A DNA stretch of 64,000 bases from Apostichopus japonicus. Its lineage: Eukaryota; Echinodermata; Holothuroidea; Aspidochirotida; Stichopodidae. The position numbers and the translations under genes were made by a program. The stretch covers positions 21,059,984 to 21,123,983 of the forward strand of contig NC_092564.1 of NCBI RefSeq assembly GCF_037975245.1, given 5' to 3'. The notes beneath the pieces were generated by a model. The model had not been told where the DNA came from, did not search any database, and saw only the letters and a list, made by a program, of their open reading frames with translations. Every line of letters starts with the position of its first letter. Positions within the stretch are counted from its first letter, which is position 1. Shown in pieces: positions 37,757-49,379 of the stretch.

Positions 37757-37936
37757 GTCCAGGTATACAATTGACTAGTTAGAAAAAAAAAATGTTCGTG
37801 CAAAAAGCGTGGTAGCCCAGATGAACTGCGCTTACGATGGTGTTACACGGAAATATTCGGGCAGCATGATGCTAAATAAAGAAAATCATGGAATTGTCGG
37901 GCAAAAATTTGAAAAAATTTCGGGCAAGCTTCTGTA

Positions 37937-37967
<31 letters not shown>

Positions 37968-37970
37968 TTC

Positions 37971-38110
37971 CAGAGGACAAGAAATTCGGGCAAAAGTCCT
38001 GAAAAATTCGGGTAGCCTAATAGGAGAAAAAAAATATATATATATATATTTTTTCTCCTCTTAGGCTGCCCGAATTTTTCAGGACTTTTGCCCGAATTTC
38101 TTGTCCTCTG
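37971..38110. repeat. 140-bp near-perfect palindrome
   Basis: Two 70-bp arms, centred between 38040 and 38041, are inverted copies with about three mismatches. The outer ends read cagaggacaagaaattcggg and its complement, and the centre is a TA-rich run. The relative at 45075 has only one arm, so this is an inverted duplication inside the MITE. Confidence 0.95.
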
Positions 38111-38163
38111 AAAATTTGGGGGGCAGTCTGCCCCCCCCTGCCTCGTACGCCTATGTTCGAGGA

Positions 38164-39275
38164 AGGAATGGGATAGACATGATACTGCGGGAAAATGACA
38201 CGGGATGGTGGGGGTGGGTGGGGGCGGGGGGGGGGGGGTGGGGTTAGGCTAGGGTTATTTCTCCCATATAGTTTTCGCAACGGTTCAATGGATTTATCTG
38301 TATCATGTGTGATGTGTGTAATGGGTCTAAAGATCATAAGAATATTACTAATAAGCTTTGTTTTTATTTATAGTATTAGGCCTACATCAAATAATCTTTG
38401 CAGCACATGACAGAATGCTGACATTTTCCAGTCTGGTCGTTTGTTTCCGTCATATGCAAACTTATAAATATTAAACATATCTCAAGACTGAGTCCTATCA
38501 ATGTATATCCATTCTTTGCTTCAATTCCATGAATATATATAAATATTTTTTAAACAATTTCTGTTTGCCAGCGTTTATGATTTAAGTACATCAACATAAA
38601 TTGCCTGATAAGGCTATCTGAAATGAAACTTAAACACTTTCATCGGGGTTTGAACCGACAATTGCCAGAAAATTTACAAAAAACTATCACTAATTATAAA
38701 TATTTGAGATTTATTGGTCAAATTAAGACACCCCTTCTGATGAATATTAAGTTTACTAGCACAAGTAATGAATATTTTCGTTCGTCATTCAGGGCGAGTT
38801 TCACAGACATAAGCTTTATAGAAATCACATGCAAGAAGGAAATTGAGATCTTATTTTCTGTTGTTCTTTTTAACTGAACTTTGACCATTAAAGCTATATA
38901 TATCTATCTATCAGGTTGGTATGTTAATTCAACATCGATTCACCTCCCCCCCCCCCCCCCCCCACAAAAGGTGAATGTAAAATTATACTTTGTAAAGAAT
39001 ATTTGCACTAAAATGTGGTTTATGCGAGTCTTGCAGATTAAATTACGTGCACCTTACCAAAAAGAGGTAACTTCGGTAGAGACAGTTCATTTTGTAAATT
39101 TAATACGCATTTGCGGTCAAACGTCCGACCACAATATGTTCCCTCAGAACGAATCCAAGTTTCACAGAAGTTGAGGACCTTTTCCATTGTGGCACAGTTA
39201 GTATCTTTGTGTCACTTATACGTCACGACTGACCCAGATCTGTTAACAACAACGAGAAATTGTCAAATGGTATAG
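38164..39275. other. Unannotated intergenic DNA
   Basis: A G-rich run lies at 38205-38245 and a poly-C run near 38946. The 84-aa and 97-aa ORFs here have no recognised domain. Confidence 0.3.
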
Positions 39276-39452
39276 GTGAGCAGGCTTTGTAGATATCCCC
39301 GTATATACAGTCAGGGGACAGGGATGAGCAGGCTTTACAGAGATCCCCGTATACAGTCAGGGGACAGGGATGAGCAGGCTTAATAGAGATCCCCGTTAAC
39401 AGTCAGGGGACAAGATTGAGCAGGCTTTATAGAGATCCCCGTATACAGTCAG
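39276..39452. repeat. 46-bp minisatellite, left part
   Basis: The unit contains gagcaggctttatagagatc, cccgtatacagtcagggg and acaggg. About four copies are present before the array is broken by inserted elements. The array resumes at 43040. Confidence 0.95.
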
Positions 39453-39963
39453 CAGGCGCGTTTCCAAGGATTTTCTAACCCGGGGGGCGCGAATTACTAT
39501 CTAAGCGGAGCGCCACCATCGGTTGGCGTGCAGCGTACACGAAAATTTCTGGTTTTGATATCCCCTCAGATCACCGGAAATGACACTTCTCGGGCTTGAA
39601 AATGACCATCCAGATGTACACTTTTGCCTGAGAACCAAGTATTTCCCAATAGTTTTTTTTCCCATCCATAACCTTTTTGAAGATTTTCACCAGTCACACA
39701 TCATGTTCGACCTCATCGCGTCTCCTGTGGATCATTGCTTTTTGTAGGTGATTCTACGTCGCGGCCCACAATACCCGACAGCCTCAGGTTATAAGCCCAA
39801 TTTTTGTTCAGAATTTCAAAATTCACATTTCTCGTGATTAAACTCACTTCAAAACATACCCATATTGTTGCAAAAAATTTCATCTATGGACAACCAATAT
39901 AGAAAAACCTCCTTGAACCCCTAACAGACTGGTCAAAATTGCACGAGTAGAGGGAAGTATGAT

Positions 39964-40797
39964 CATAGGCGTACGGGACCATTTCAGTTTGAGGGGGGGG
40001 GGGGTCAGAAACTTTTGTGCCCGAAAGTTCCCGTGACACTATCTCAGCGGAGCGCCACCATCGGTTGGCGCGTAGCGTACAAGAATTTTTTTGGCAAAAG
40101 ATGCCTCTCAGACTGCCGGAAATGGCACTTCTGAGGCCTTGCAAGTTGCATCTAAACATTCTTTATTTTATAATCTCACATCTTAGAAATTGACATCCCC
40201 CCCAAAATTTAGTAAATTAGAAGAAGAAAAAATGGTAACATCACTTTGAAGGGGAAAAATAGGACAGTATATTTTTTAGGCTCCTATTTAGTTACCGATA
40301 TTTATTATTTTAACACAGTACTCAGCTACTTCCAGAAAAACATACATTGTTCAATTGTAGGCGGGATAATATCGCTGTGTCGGGTGAGACTGCAATTTGT
40401 CTCACAAAAAAAATATAAAAAATAACAAAGAATATGATAAACCTGTACTTCTAGGCTTGTAGGCACTACCCCCCCCCCACCATCCATGAACAAGAAAACG
40501 TTTCTTATATACATTCATGTCGGGGATGTCCAGGTATACAGTTGACTACTTAGAAAAAGTTTTGGATGATAGTGCAAAAAGCGTGGTAGCCCAGATGAGC
40601 TGCGCTTACGGTGGTGTTACACGGAAATATTCGGGCAACATGATGCTAATTAAGAAAATCGTTAGGCCTTTATTAATATTAATGTCACAAAACAAATAAC
40701 ATAAAACGCTCTCCACAGAATTTTCGGGCAAAATTTGAAAAAGATTCGGGCAAGCTACTGCATATTTATATGTTCATATATATATTTTTTCTCCTTG
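39964..40797 (+). mobile_element. Family C MITE, 3'-truncated copy
   Basis: It starts CATAGGCGTACGGGACC and follows the interior of 36528-38155 and 45075-45994 through the shared core at 40038, 'caagttgcatctaaacattc' and 'gtggtagcccagatgagctg'. It stops in the TA/T-rich zone near 40795 without the right terminal repeat. It has an extra segment with 'gcctttattaatattaatgt' not seen in its relatives. Confidence 0.85.
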
Positions 40798-41251
40798 GTA
40801 ATTAAAATAAAGTTCTAAGCTTGGCCGACTAATTCGCCATTACTAATGTAAAAGAGTTTTGACATAATTGGACCTCCATGCTTTTTCTCAATCTACATAA
40901 GACAAAACGTTGTTTATATGAGCATCCAGCGGTATACTGCGCAACTTTCAGTGACCGTACGGTACATGATGGCATGCGAAGTAATAACCGATGCTTGCTT
41001 ATATGATATTGACATTAACAATGTTGATTATGTTGAAATGTTGGTTATATTTTTCGGGGAAGTCGTTACAGCTCCCCAAATCAAATTGGGCTCCTTCGCC
41101 TTTCACTACACACAAACAGTTTTGAGGCTCTTCATCCTGGAACGCCATTTTCATGCTCCCTAATATGATGTGATATCTGCTGTTTGCTTTACAAAATCGA
41201 ACTGGTGCGTAGCGAATAATTTGCCAAGTGAGTGGCGAAGCCTGTTGGCAA

Positions 41252-41475
41252 ACTATCTAAGCGTAGCGCCACGATGGTTGGCGCGAAGCGTACAAGAAAA
41301 TTTTGCTCGAAAATGCCTCCGAGATCGCTGGAAATGACACTTCCCATGCCTCGTAAGTTGCATCTAAGCATTTTCTATTTCGAATTGACTAGCGATATCA
41401 TAATAAAAATATGCTCGGGGGGGGGGGGGGGGCGGTCGCCCCATTCCCGAAATGCGTCATGTTCCCCGACGCCTC
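41252..41475 (+). mobile_element. Diverged shared-core MITE fragment
   Basis: It carries 'actatctaagcgtagcgcca', then 'ggttggcgcgaagcgtac' and 'gccgcctccgagatcgctgg'-like blocks. A 15-base poly-G tract lies near 41417. The terminal repeats were not resolved. Confidence 0.6.
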
Positions 41476-41744
41476 GGTCTAGTTCGAGACCAGCCACAGT
41501 TGGTTTCATAGCACAATTGTTTAAGGCGTCCATACACACACGCGCGTTATGGTAGACCATATATAGTATATATATAGATACATTAGTGAGAGAGGAAAGA
41601 TGGAAACGTCAAAAATGGAGTTGTCGGTGTAAGGGGTAGGGTGAGGCGTACGCCCTTCCGAGATCCTCGATCCGTCACTGGCTACCCGACCATGTGTATG
41701 TAATACTAGGTTCAGCGCAGCGCTGTCACTGGCGGTGTCTTGGC

Positions 41745-41897
41745 GTTTATCTTCTGCTTCCTCCTTTTCTCCTTTTTCTCTCCTTCTTCCTTTTCTTTTC
41801 CCTTCCTTCCTCTCCTCCTCCTCTTTTTTCCCCTTTTTCTTCCTTTTCCCCCTCTTTTTCCTTTTTTCTTCTCTTTTTTTCTCTCCTCTTTTTCTTA
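41745..41897. repeat. 150-bp polypyrimidine tract
   Basis: Almost pure C/T on the plus strand, with long T and CTT runs. It creates a Lys/Arg/Glu-rich ORF on the minus strand and Phe/Ser/Leu/Pro ORFs on the plus strand, all low-complexity. Triplex (H-DNA) formation is possible. Confidence 0.95.
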
Positions 41898-41948
41898 CCC
41901 GGGGGGCGCGCGCCCCCAACGCCCCCTGGATACGCACCTGGTCAGGGG

Positions 41949-43039
41949 CAGGGTTGTCACCAGACCATTTTTAGAGCCGGGTAATTTGTGACAGTGATCC
42001 GCGTCCTGGGGGGAGGGGTATAAGGGGAGGGGGTGTCCCCCTCCCATTTGAAAATTTTTCAAATCCTGATGGTGCCTACATGCAAAATGGTGGCATTTAG
42101 AAAGGGATTTGATCCTCAAAATTCTCCTGAGATGCCTTTGTTTTTTCATGTGCATCACTGAATTTTCCTGGGATCTTTTTTCGGTATTTTTTTTATTTAG
42201 AGCCCCTCATCACTCACCCCAGTGTTAATGTGATTTAATTGCATGCTACAGTAGGCTACTGTACAATATTCTTACAATGTGTGTGAAACACTTGTTCTTA
42301 GTTAAACTTGGCAAATCGCTAAGAAACGATTGGCAGTGGAACGTCTCTACATAGCGAAACAGCGAACAGAATCCAAAGCACCGAGTCTTGTCTTGACATG
42401 TTTTTAGAACAGTACTCAGTGCAACGTTTCCTAGCCTAATGTGCCTAAAGTCCACACAAAACGCGAGGCCTAATGTTACTATTAAAAATGATATGTTACC
42501 CCGAAAGTATAAGGCACGAAGTTTCCTTCTTGCTCTTTATTACTTCTGGTAACCAGAACATATCGGGGAATAAAATAAACACGTATCAAAAGGGTTTTGC
42601 CCTTCAACACGAAACTATTGTCAAAGTTCGTAAACTTCGTACTCGTAGGCCTACTCTTATGTTTACAATAAACAATTGTGATGCATATAACGTGTGTTGC
42701 TTACAAGCGATCGGTTTACGCTACCTCCACGCTATGAATAGCGTTGTATCGATCGGTTCACTCCCATTGTGTCGGTGGTGAATAGCGAGCGAGGGGAAAT
42801 TGCGTTCCTTTATTTGGAGTGCGGGGAAAGTAGCGTTCCTTTATTTGGAGCGGGGTCAATAATGTCAGTTAAGCTACGTTTTGCACTGAATCACGCTAAT
42901 CTTTACCAAGTTACTTATTGGCGGTACTGTAGGCTAATTTGTGCCGGGCGGTAAGGCTGAAATTGACCTTGAGTACCGGGCGGAAATTTTGAGAGCTGGG
43001 TAGCACCGCCCGGCGCCGCCCGGCGTGGTGACAACCCTG
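41949..43039 (+). mobile_element. hAT-type element, 1091 bp, inserted in the 46-bp minisatellite
   Basis: A perfect 14-bp terminal repeat CAGGGTTGTCACCA is at both ends, with an exact 8-bp duplication GTCAGGGG (41941-41948 and 43040-43047). That duplication is part of the minisatellite unit. Subterminal G- and C-rich blocks (gccgggcgg near 42950, gcgccgcccggcg near 43012) resemble transposase-binding repeats. ORFs inside are at most about 100 codons and show no transposase motif, so it is non-autonomous. Confidence 0.93.
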
Positions 43040-43675
43040 GTCAGGGGACAGTGATTAGCAGGCTTTGTAGAGATCCCCGTATACAGTCAGGGGACAGGCC
43101 GGTTGAGCAGGCTTTATGATCCCCGTATACAGTCAGGGAACAGGGTTGAGCAGGCTTTATAGAGATCCCCGTCACAGAATACAGTCAGGGGACAGGGTTG
43201 AGCAGGCTTTACAGAGATCCCCGTATACAGTCAGGGGACAGGGTTGAGCAGGCTTTATAGAGATCCCCGTTAACAGTCAGGGGACAGGGTTGTGCAGGCT
43301 TAATAGAGATCCCCGTTAACAGTCAGGGGACAGGATTGAGCAGGCTTTATAGAGATCCCCGTATACAGTCAGGGGACAGGGTTGAGCAGGCTTTACAGGG
43401 ATCCCCGTATACATTCAGGGGACAGTGATTAGCAGGCTTGATAGAGATCCCCGTATACAGTCAGGGGACAGGGTTGAGCAGGCTTTATAGAGATCCCCGT
43501 TAACAGTCAGGGGACAGGGTTGAGCAGGCTTAATAGAGATCCCCGTTAACAGTCAGGGGACAGGGTTGAGCAGGCTTTATAGAGATCCCCGTATACAACC
43601 AGGGGACAGGGTTGAGCAGGCTTTATAGCGATCCCCGTATACAGTCAGGGGACAGTGATTAGCAGGCTTTATATT
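43040..43675. repeat. 46-bp minisatellite, right part, about 14 copies
   Basis: It continues the array seen at 39276-39452. Copies differ mainly at 'gtatacag' versus 'gttaacag' and 'ctttatag' versus 'cttaatag'. It ends where a 24-bp repeat starts. Confidence 0.97.
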
Positions 43676-43830
43676 GACCGTCAGCCCTATAGTGTCCTTG
43701 AGCGTCACCCCATAGTGTCCTTTAGAGTCAGCCCTAATGTGTCCTTAAGGGTCAGCCCTATAGTGTATTTGAGGGTCAGCCCTATAGTGTCCTTAAGGGT
43801 CAGCCCTATAGTATATTTATCGTTAACCAT
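43676..43830. repeat. 24-bp tandem repeat, about 6 copies
   Basis: The unit gtcagccctatagtgtcctt plus 'aagg' is repeated with single-base changes and one 23-bp copy. It directly abuts the 46-bp array. Confidence 0.93.
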
Positions 43831-45066
43831 ATAGTGTTCCACAATTAGAACTTACAGGAATCACTTTAACATTAATTGAGAAACAAAGATGAAAGTGACG
43901 TCAGCGCTGATTTAGAATCATTTCAGGTACTAGGCTTATCATGGGCAGATCTATGATTCTAGAAAGGAGGGGATGTGGCATTGGAGTCGTTGAAACTACC
44001 TCCCATAGGCAAAAATATTTAAACAAATAGTACATTCTGGGGAATATTTAGTTGGCAAATTAGGTTATTATTTAGGTCAATACGAACGTGTGTGCTCATA
44101 TCTACGTTGGAAATACAGGGGGGGGGGGGGATGGCACTCCCACAACCCTCCCCTGGATCCGTCCTTGCATATTGGCTATGTCGCATGATAGTATACTAAC
44201 TAGTTTAATTTATCACATCGATGGTGTCTGGTGTTAGGCATGAAGTGCAAATAATGTGAGTTAAAAGCTAATCCAAACAGTATGGCGTTTTAATTTGGAA
44301 ACTGTGTGATTCGAGTCACGGGGGTTAACTGTACAACAATATAAGTAACTCTATTATAGAAGACATGCTCATACATGTATCTGGGAAATGTTACACTGTC
44401 ATTTCCCTGCTACTATGATAGATAACATTCAGTATAGCTTTGGTCTGAGGTATATTCTGTTAAAACTCACCCAATACCACCAGCTCACAGGACAAGAACA
44501 ATATTGTTCGACCGATGTACTATCGCTAACACTTTCATGGGAGGTTGATGTGCTACAGTCGCCAATGGTTGCAACAACTCACTGGGCTCTCTCTCTCTTG
44601 CACCGAAACAGAGTTGTTGAATGTTCGTCCTAGGGGTGGTAGATACTTGTGTGACGAGCACCGTTAGCTATGTTATGGTCTCTTTCGACATTAAGTATAA
44701 CCTACACGTAGACCCTCACACTTCCTTCCTTAACCTGTAGTTTTGCGTCATTATTGATACAGAGAAAAGCGTACTTCCTGAATGAGGTTAGGTCAGTTTC
44801 GGGTATATTGAAATACATTTATACACAGCAAATCGGTTGTTTGTCGTCACGCATTTTTGTGTAAAAGAGTGTTTTTTTTATCATGCAATCAGTTGCAGCA
44901 AGTCATACGTAGCTGGTCATTATGACTAAGCAACTAGGTTTTTCTATGCTTGTTATTCTCTTTGGTTCACTCATAAAAGCAGGGATCCATTATGTTTAAG
45001 GCTCTTGAGGGAAAAGGACCTTACGTAAACTACATATTCTAGTCCACGGAAACTGCATATTGAGAG
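43831..45066. other. Unannotated intergenic DNA with a possible MITE relic
   Basis: Between about 43940 and 44167 the ends catgggcagatc and, in reverse complement, caaggacggatcc look like degraded hAT termini around a poly-G tract. The flanks do not match, so it is not called. No gene is supported elsewhere. Confidence 0.3.
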
Positions 45067-45074
45067 GTGTTCCC

Positions 45075-45808
45075 CATAGGCGTACGGGACCATTTCAGTT
45101 TGGGGGGGGGAGAATTTTTTTCCTGAAAGTTCCCGTGACACTATCTAAGCGGAGCGCCACCATCGGTTGGCGCGTAGCGTACAAGAAATTTTTTGACAAA
45201 AAATGCCTCTCAGACTGCCGGAAACGGCACTTCTGAGGCCTTGCAAGTTGCATCTAAAAATTCTTTATTTTATAATCTCACGTTTTAGAAATTTGCACTT
45301 CCACAAAAAATTGGTAAATTAGAAGAAGAAAAAATGGTAACATCACTTTGAAGGGGAAAAGTAGGACAGTATATTTTTTAAGCTCCTATTTAGTTACCGT
45401 ATTTATTATTTTAGTACTCAGCTACCTCCAGAAAAACATACATTGTTCAACCACACGTAGGCGGGATAATGTCGCTGTGTCAGGTGAGACTGCAAGTTGT
45501 CTCACAAAAAAAGTATAAAATATAACAAAGAATATGATAAACCTGTACTTCTAGGCTTGTAGGCACCCCCCCCCCCCCTTACCATCCATGAAAAAGAAAA
45601 TGTTTCTTATATACACTCTTGTCGGAGATGTCCAGGTATACAGTTGACTAGTTAGAAAAAAAATTTGATCGAGCATAAAGCGTGGTAGCCCAGATGAGCT
45701 GCGCTTACGGTGGTATTACACGGAAATATTCGGGCATCATGATGCTAAATAAAGAAAAAGTGGAATTGTCGGGCAAAAATTTGAAAAAGATTCGGGCAAG
45801 CTACTGCA

Positions 45809-45893
<85 letters not shown>

Positions 45894-45994
45894 TTTTTTT
45901 TTCTCCTCTTAGGCTGCCCGAATTTTTCGAATTTCTTGTCCTCTGGAAATTTGGGGGCAGTCTGCCCCCCCTGCCCCCGCCTCGTACGCCTATG
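45075..45994 (+). mobile_element. hAT-type MITE, 920 bp (family C, copy 3, full length)
   Basis: Ends CATAGGCGTACGGGACC and, in reverse complement, CATAGGCGTACGAGGC. The flanking 8 bp are GTGTTCCC (45067-45074) and GTGTTCCT (45995-46002), a duplication with one change. It holds the shared core at 45140 and a long (TA)n tract at 45813. This is the reference copy for family C. Confidence 0.92.
45813..45893. repeat. (TA)n microsatellite inside a MITE
   Basis: About 40 TA units with one C interruption. The related elements at 36528 and 39964 have much shorter TA runs here, so it expanded after insertion. Confidence 0.97.
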
Positions 45995-46525
45995 GTGTTC
46001 CTATTGTTTCTGTGTTGTTCTAACTTGTCGATTAAATCATTTACGAAGGGTGCCCTATATAGACATATAAGCTTCTCGTAAATATTATGTCGTTAAAAGT
46101 TCGAATTTAGCTAATCAGGAAATCAGACTAGGAGTATGGTGCCATTTTATACTTTTATAGCTACGACAAAGTACAGTAAAGAGCCTAAGAAATGTACACT
46201 TATACAAATATAGTACACGTAGGCCTAGGCATATTATCTCATTGTGGGGGGGGGGGGCGGTGTACGAAGAGTAATATGAATTCCCCGACATTGAAGTCTC
46301 CAGGTTAAGGTAACTATCTCCCCCTGGATTCCAGTGACATTTTATGGACGTTGACATCAAGGGTTAACTATATATATACGTGTAAAGGAATTCGTTTCGC
46401 CAGGATCTCTCGCTGTTTTGGTGTTCATATGTTTTCAAATGCTGAAGGTTAGATCACCTCACCAAGAAACAAGTACTTCTTCCAAGATGAAAATCCAGCG
46501 CCAAAACCTTAAAGGTAACTGGGAG

Positions 46526-47751
46526 CAAGGACGTCGCTAGAGGGGGTGGGGTTGGGGGGGGGTGTCTCACCCCCAAACTTGATAAAACTGACAATAGTTG
46601 GAACATTGAGTGCGACAGTCGGAATTTCCGACTGTCACACCCTTATTTACCTAGGCCTATTCGTATATTCCTGTGAATATTTACCAGTTTTCTTTGCGTC
46701 TTTGAAAAATTGTATCTCGCGATCCTTATACTCCACAATACAAATCTTCGTATGATTTTGAATACCCTAAAAAAATGCCTAATAGAACAACTGTGCAACG
46801 TTCGCCAGCTTCAATTCGGTTTTTTATGTAATAATTTTACTATTGGATGGGTTGACCCTGCTCGCTAGCTTCAAGTAAGTTCAGGATATATATTTTCTCT
46901 ATGGTATACAATTAAAACACTCAATGCTAATCTACGGAAGCTTAGACGTGCCATCAACATAAGAAAAACTTTGCCCCATAAGTTGACATTTTTCAGTAAA
47001 TTGTTTAGATAACAAGATCAAATCTTATCAAAAATCAGAAAAATGTTGCATTGCTCATTTGCTTTAACTGAGCAATTGAACAATTTTCTGCAAAATGTTT
47101 AATTGACAACTTATCGTATCTCGTCAACTCAAAAAGTTTATGCAAAATGTTTAATTGTTCTCTTCATTCCAAATGCTCATTTGGAATGAAGTGAACATGA
47201 AGTGAACATGAAGTGAACATGAAGTGAACATGAAGTGAACATGAAGTGAACATGAAGTGAACATGAAGTGAACATGAAGTGAACATGAAGTGAACATGAA
47301 GTGAACATGAAGTGAACATGAAGTGAACATGAAGTGAACATGAAGTGAACATGAAGTGAACATGGAGTGAACATGGAGTGAACATGGAGTGAACATGGAG
47401 TGAACATGGAGTGAACATGGAGTGAACATGGAGTGAACATGGAGTGAACATGAAGTGAACATGGAGTGAACATGAAGTGAACATGAAGTGAACATGAAGT
47501 GAACATGAAGTGAACATGAAGTGAACATGAAGTGAACATGAAGTCTATGTAGCCTTCAAGCAGATAACTTATACTCAGTTGCTTACTTACTTAACCAGAG
47601 TGATTAATAAGTGTGTGAATTGATGGGGTGGGGTGGGGGGGGGGTACAAGGCAGCAATCGGAATTTTTTGGCTTCAAAACCCTTCCAGTTGGAATTTCAG
47701 CCACAACACCCCACCCCCCCCCCCAATAATCAGGTCTTAGCTACGTCCCTG
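46526..47751 (+). mobile_element. hAT-type MITE carrying a minisatellite, 1226 bp
   Basis: The left end is CAAGGACGTCGCTAGAGG and the right end, in reverse complement, is CAGGGACGTAGCTAAGAC. An exact 8-bp duplication ACTGGGAG flanks it (46518-46525 and 47752-47759). G and C tracts sit just inside each end. A perfect inverted repeat, gacagtcggaa/ttccgactgtc, lies near 46614-46638. The 11-bp array at 47186 is internal. Confidence 0.93.
47186..47544. repeat. 11-bp minisatellite, about 33 copies
   Basis: The unit atgaagtgaac is nearly perfect. A block near 47361-47470 consists of the variant atggagtgaac, which marks a local expansion. Because 11 is not a multiple of 3, one reading unit spans 33 bp; the repeated 'MFTSCSLHVHF' minus-strand ORFs come from this. 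A 28-bp palindrome (ttcattccaaat-gctc-atttggaatgaa) at 47163-47190 abuts the array. Confidence 0.97.
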
Positions 47752-47759
47752 ACTGGGAG

Positions 47760-49379
47760 CCTTATTGTTCGTCACTGGGCCTCAGTGCCAACATGTGATT
47801 TCGTCCGGGGAGTGTCCCTGGACATCGGGACGTCTAGTCATCTTAGTAACAACAGGCTAGTGTAGCTTTGCAGCATTCAAATGGTATCTATTTGTTCCTG
47901 CATAATATTATTTTGATCAATTTACATCAAGCTGGTGGTTTAAATCTCTTTCTAGATGTAGGACTTCGTATCCCACGAGTTTCCCTATTGACCGAACCAC
48001 CATCGCAACTTCCCCCTCCAAATGTGGGTTCGTGCTTACGATTACGTCCTTACCATGACCGGTTATATAAAGCTCGAAGTGGTACAAGTTGAGCGCTAGG
48101 AGACCATTTTAACCCTTCCTACTGCACTAAAACGGATTGATCTCCACAAGTAGCCAAATCACTTCTATGGTGCTTTAAATCACTTCCAACCACCTTTTCT
48201 TTCACACCATCTGTACACGTTGATTTATGCTCTTCCACAAACAATGATATAAACAAGATGTACTTGGAAATATGTCGAAACATTCAATTCTCTTTATGCC
48301 ACATGAGCCCCTCTACTTCTACATACCAGTAACTCGTTAAAAGATACTTAAAAGAGTATACTCTGTCATTTTTAGTAACCTGTATATGATCCTAACATAT
48401 ATAAGGTTGTTGATTCCTATGCATGGAAGAAGAAGAATTTGACAGATTGCGCACCCGTCCAAGTATTCACCGGTGAATACAATTCAAGTGACTTGTAAAT
48501 AACCGTAAATAATATGTATATTTCATAGAAACGACAGCATTTGTCAGTAACGTATACAATCATGCATTTTGAGTATTTCATGGAAATTTTGTAGTTTATT
48601 ATCAGGATGTGATTTCCATCATCCACCCCCCCCCCCCCAAGTTAGATTTTGGTCAAATTGTTGACATAATGAACATCGGCCGTGTATCGTTCTCCATACC
48701 TCTACATCGATCAGAAAAGATGAGCTGTTTATTCTTATCCAGGTCATTGTCTAATTCTATCTCGAATTTATATTCATATTATTTGATACACTAAACAGTA
48801 ATTTAATTTATTAAATTACTTAGCTATTAAATTCAGGTATCGGCTCTCTCTGTTTAACAAAGCTACGCCCGGTTATCATATAAACACACAATTTTAATAT
48901 TTGCAACAACAACAAGAGAAAAAATTGTAGCTGGTTGAATAATGTATTTCGCCATCAAATACGTAAACTAATTTATTCCTTGTACTATTTCATTAACGTC
49001 AGAACAGATGCTTATAGGTATGCTGTATGGGCTCCAAAAGTGCTAGATATTCAAACTGTTTTTATTATAACCTTCGAAGAAAATTTTCCTCACTGAGACA
49101 TTCAGTCATCTTGTGTGTTTCTTAAAAAATGACTAAGAACAATTTGGAGAGTAAAGACCTCCAGGAAAGTACTTTTTGAAAACTTCTAGCAATTATAGCG
49201 TGCCATAATTTGGGGCCTATTCTGACTACCTGTAACTTTCGAAAGTTTGCAACAAAATAGCCTAAACAATGGATGGAGTCAAGACTTTATATAAAACCAC
49301 ATGTGTCATAATTGACGTTGAAAATGCCACTGGTAGGGCACGCAAGATTTTCTATTTGCGCAGTAGCGTAGGAAGTTAT
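47760..49379. other. Unannotated intergenic DNA
   Basis: Both strands are open around 47930-48095, and a consensus-like acceptor (aaatctctttctag) lies at 47955 on the plus strand. Neither reading could be tied to a gene. The rest is AT-rich. Confidence 0.3.

Larger units (their letters stand above)
36528..38155 (+). mobile_element. hAT-type MITE (family C, copy 1) with a nested hAT element and a palindrome
   Basis: The left end is CATAGGCGTACGGGACC and the right end, in reverse complement, is CATAGGCGTACGAGGCA. An exact 8-bp duplication TTCGAGGA flanks it (36520-36527 and 38156-38163). The interior has a poly-G tract, the shared core at 36599 and a TA-rich zone near the right end. It is interrupted by another element at 37102-37756. 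The uninterrupted relative at 45075-45994 is 920 bp. Neither encodes a transposase. Confidence 0.94.
39453..41940 (+). mobile_element. Composite insertion in the 46-bp array, hAT-like ends
   Basis: The left junction begins CAGGCGCGTTTCCAAGG and the right junction, in reverse complement, reads CAGGTGCGTATCCAGGG. These look like imperfect hAT-type terminal repeats. Both flanks are minisatellite (gtcag on each side), so a full 8-bp duplication cannot be proved. The interior is mosaic: shared-core copies at 39496 and 41252, a family C copy at 39964 and a pyrimidine tract at 41745. Several insertions probably accumulated here. Confidence 0.6.

Noticed and set aside
41521-41937. Lys/Arg/Glu-rich 138-codon ORF and Phe/Ser-rich ORFs
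   Set aside because: Produced by the polypyrimidine tract; low complexity.
43940-44167. Possible MITE with catgggcagatc and ggatccgtccttg ends
   Set aside because: The flanking octamers AGGCTTAT and CATATTGG do not match.
44450-44590. Minus-strand exon-like segment reading GDCSTSTSHESVSDSTSVEQ then YCSCPVSWWYW before a gtgagt
   Set aside because: The only good acceptor position puts a TGA in frame, the tract before it is purine-rich, and the phase does not match the exon at 36070.
47151-47539. Cys/His/Phe repeat ORFs resembling a zinc-binding protein
   Set aside because: Translations of the 11-bp minisatellite; the same words appear in all three frames.
47930-48095. Plus-strand terminal-exon-like ORF after aaatctctttctag, and an opposing 62-codon minus ORF
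   Set aside because: Both strands are equally open and no partner exon or domain is visible.
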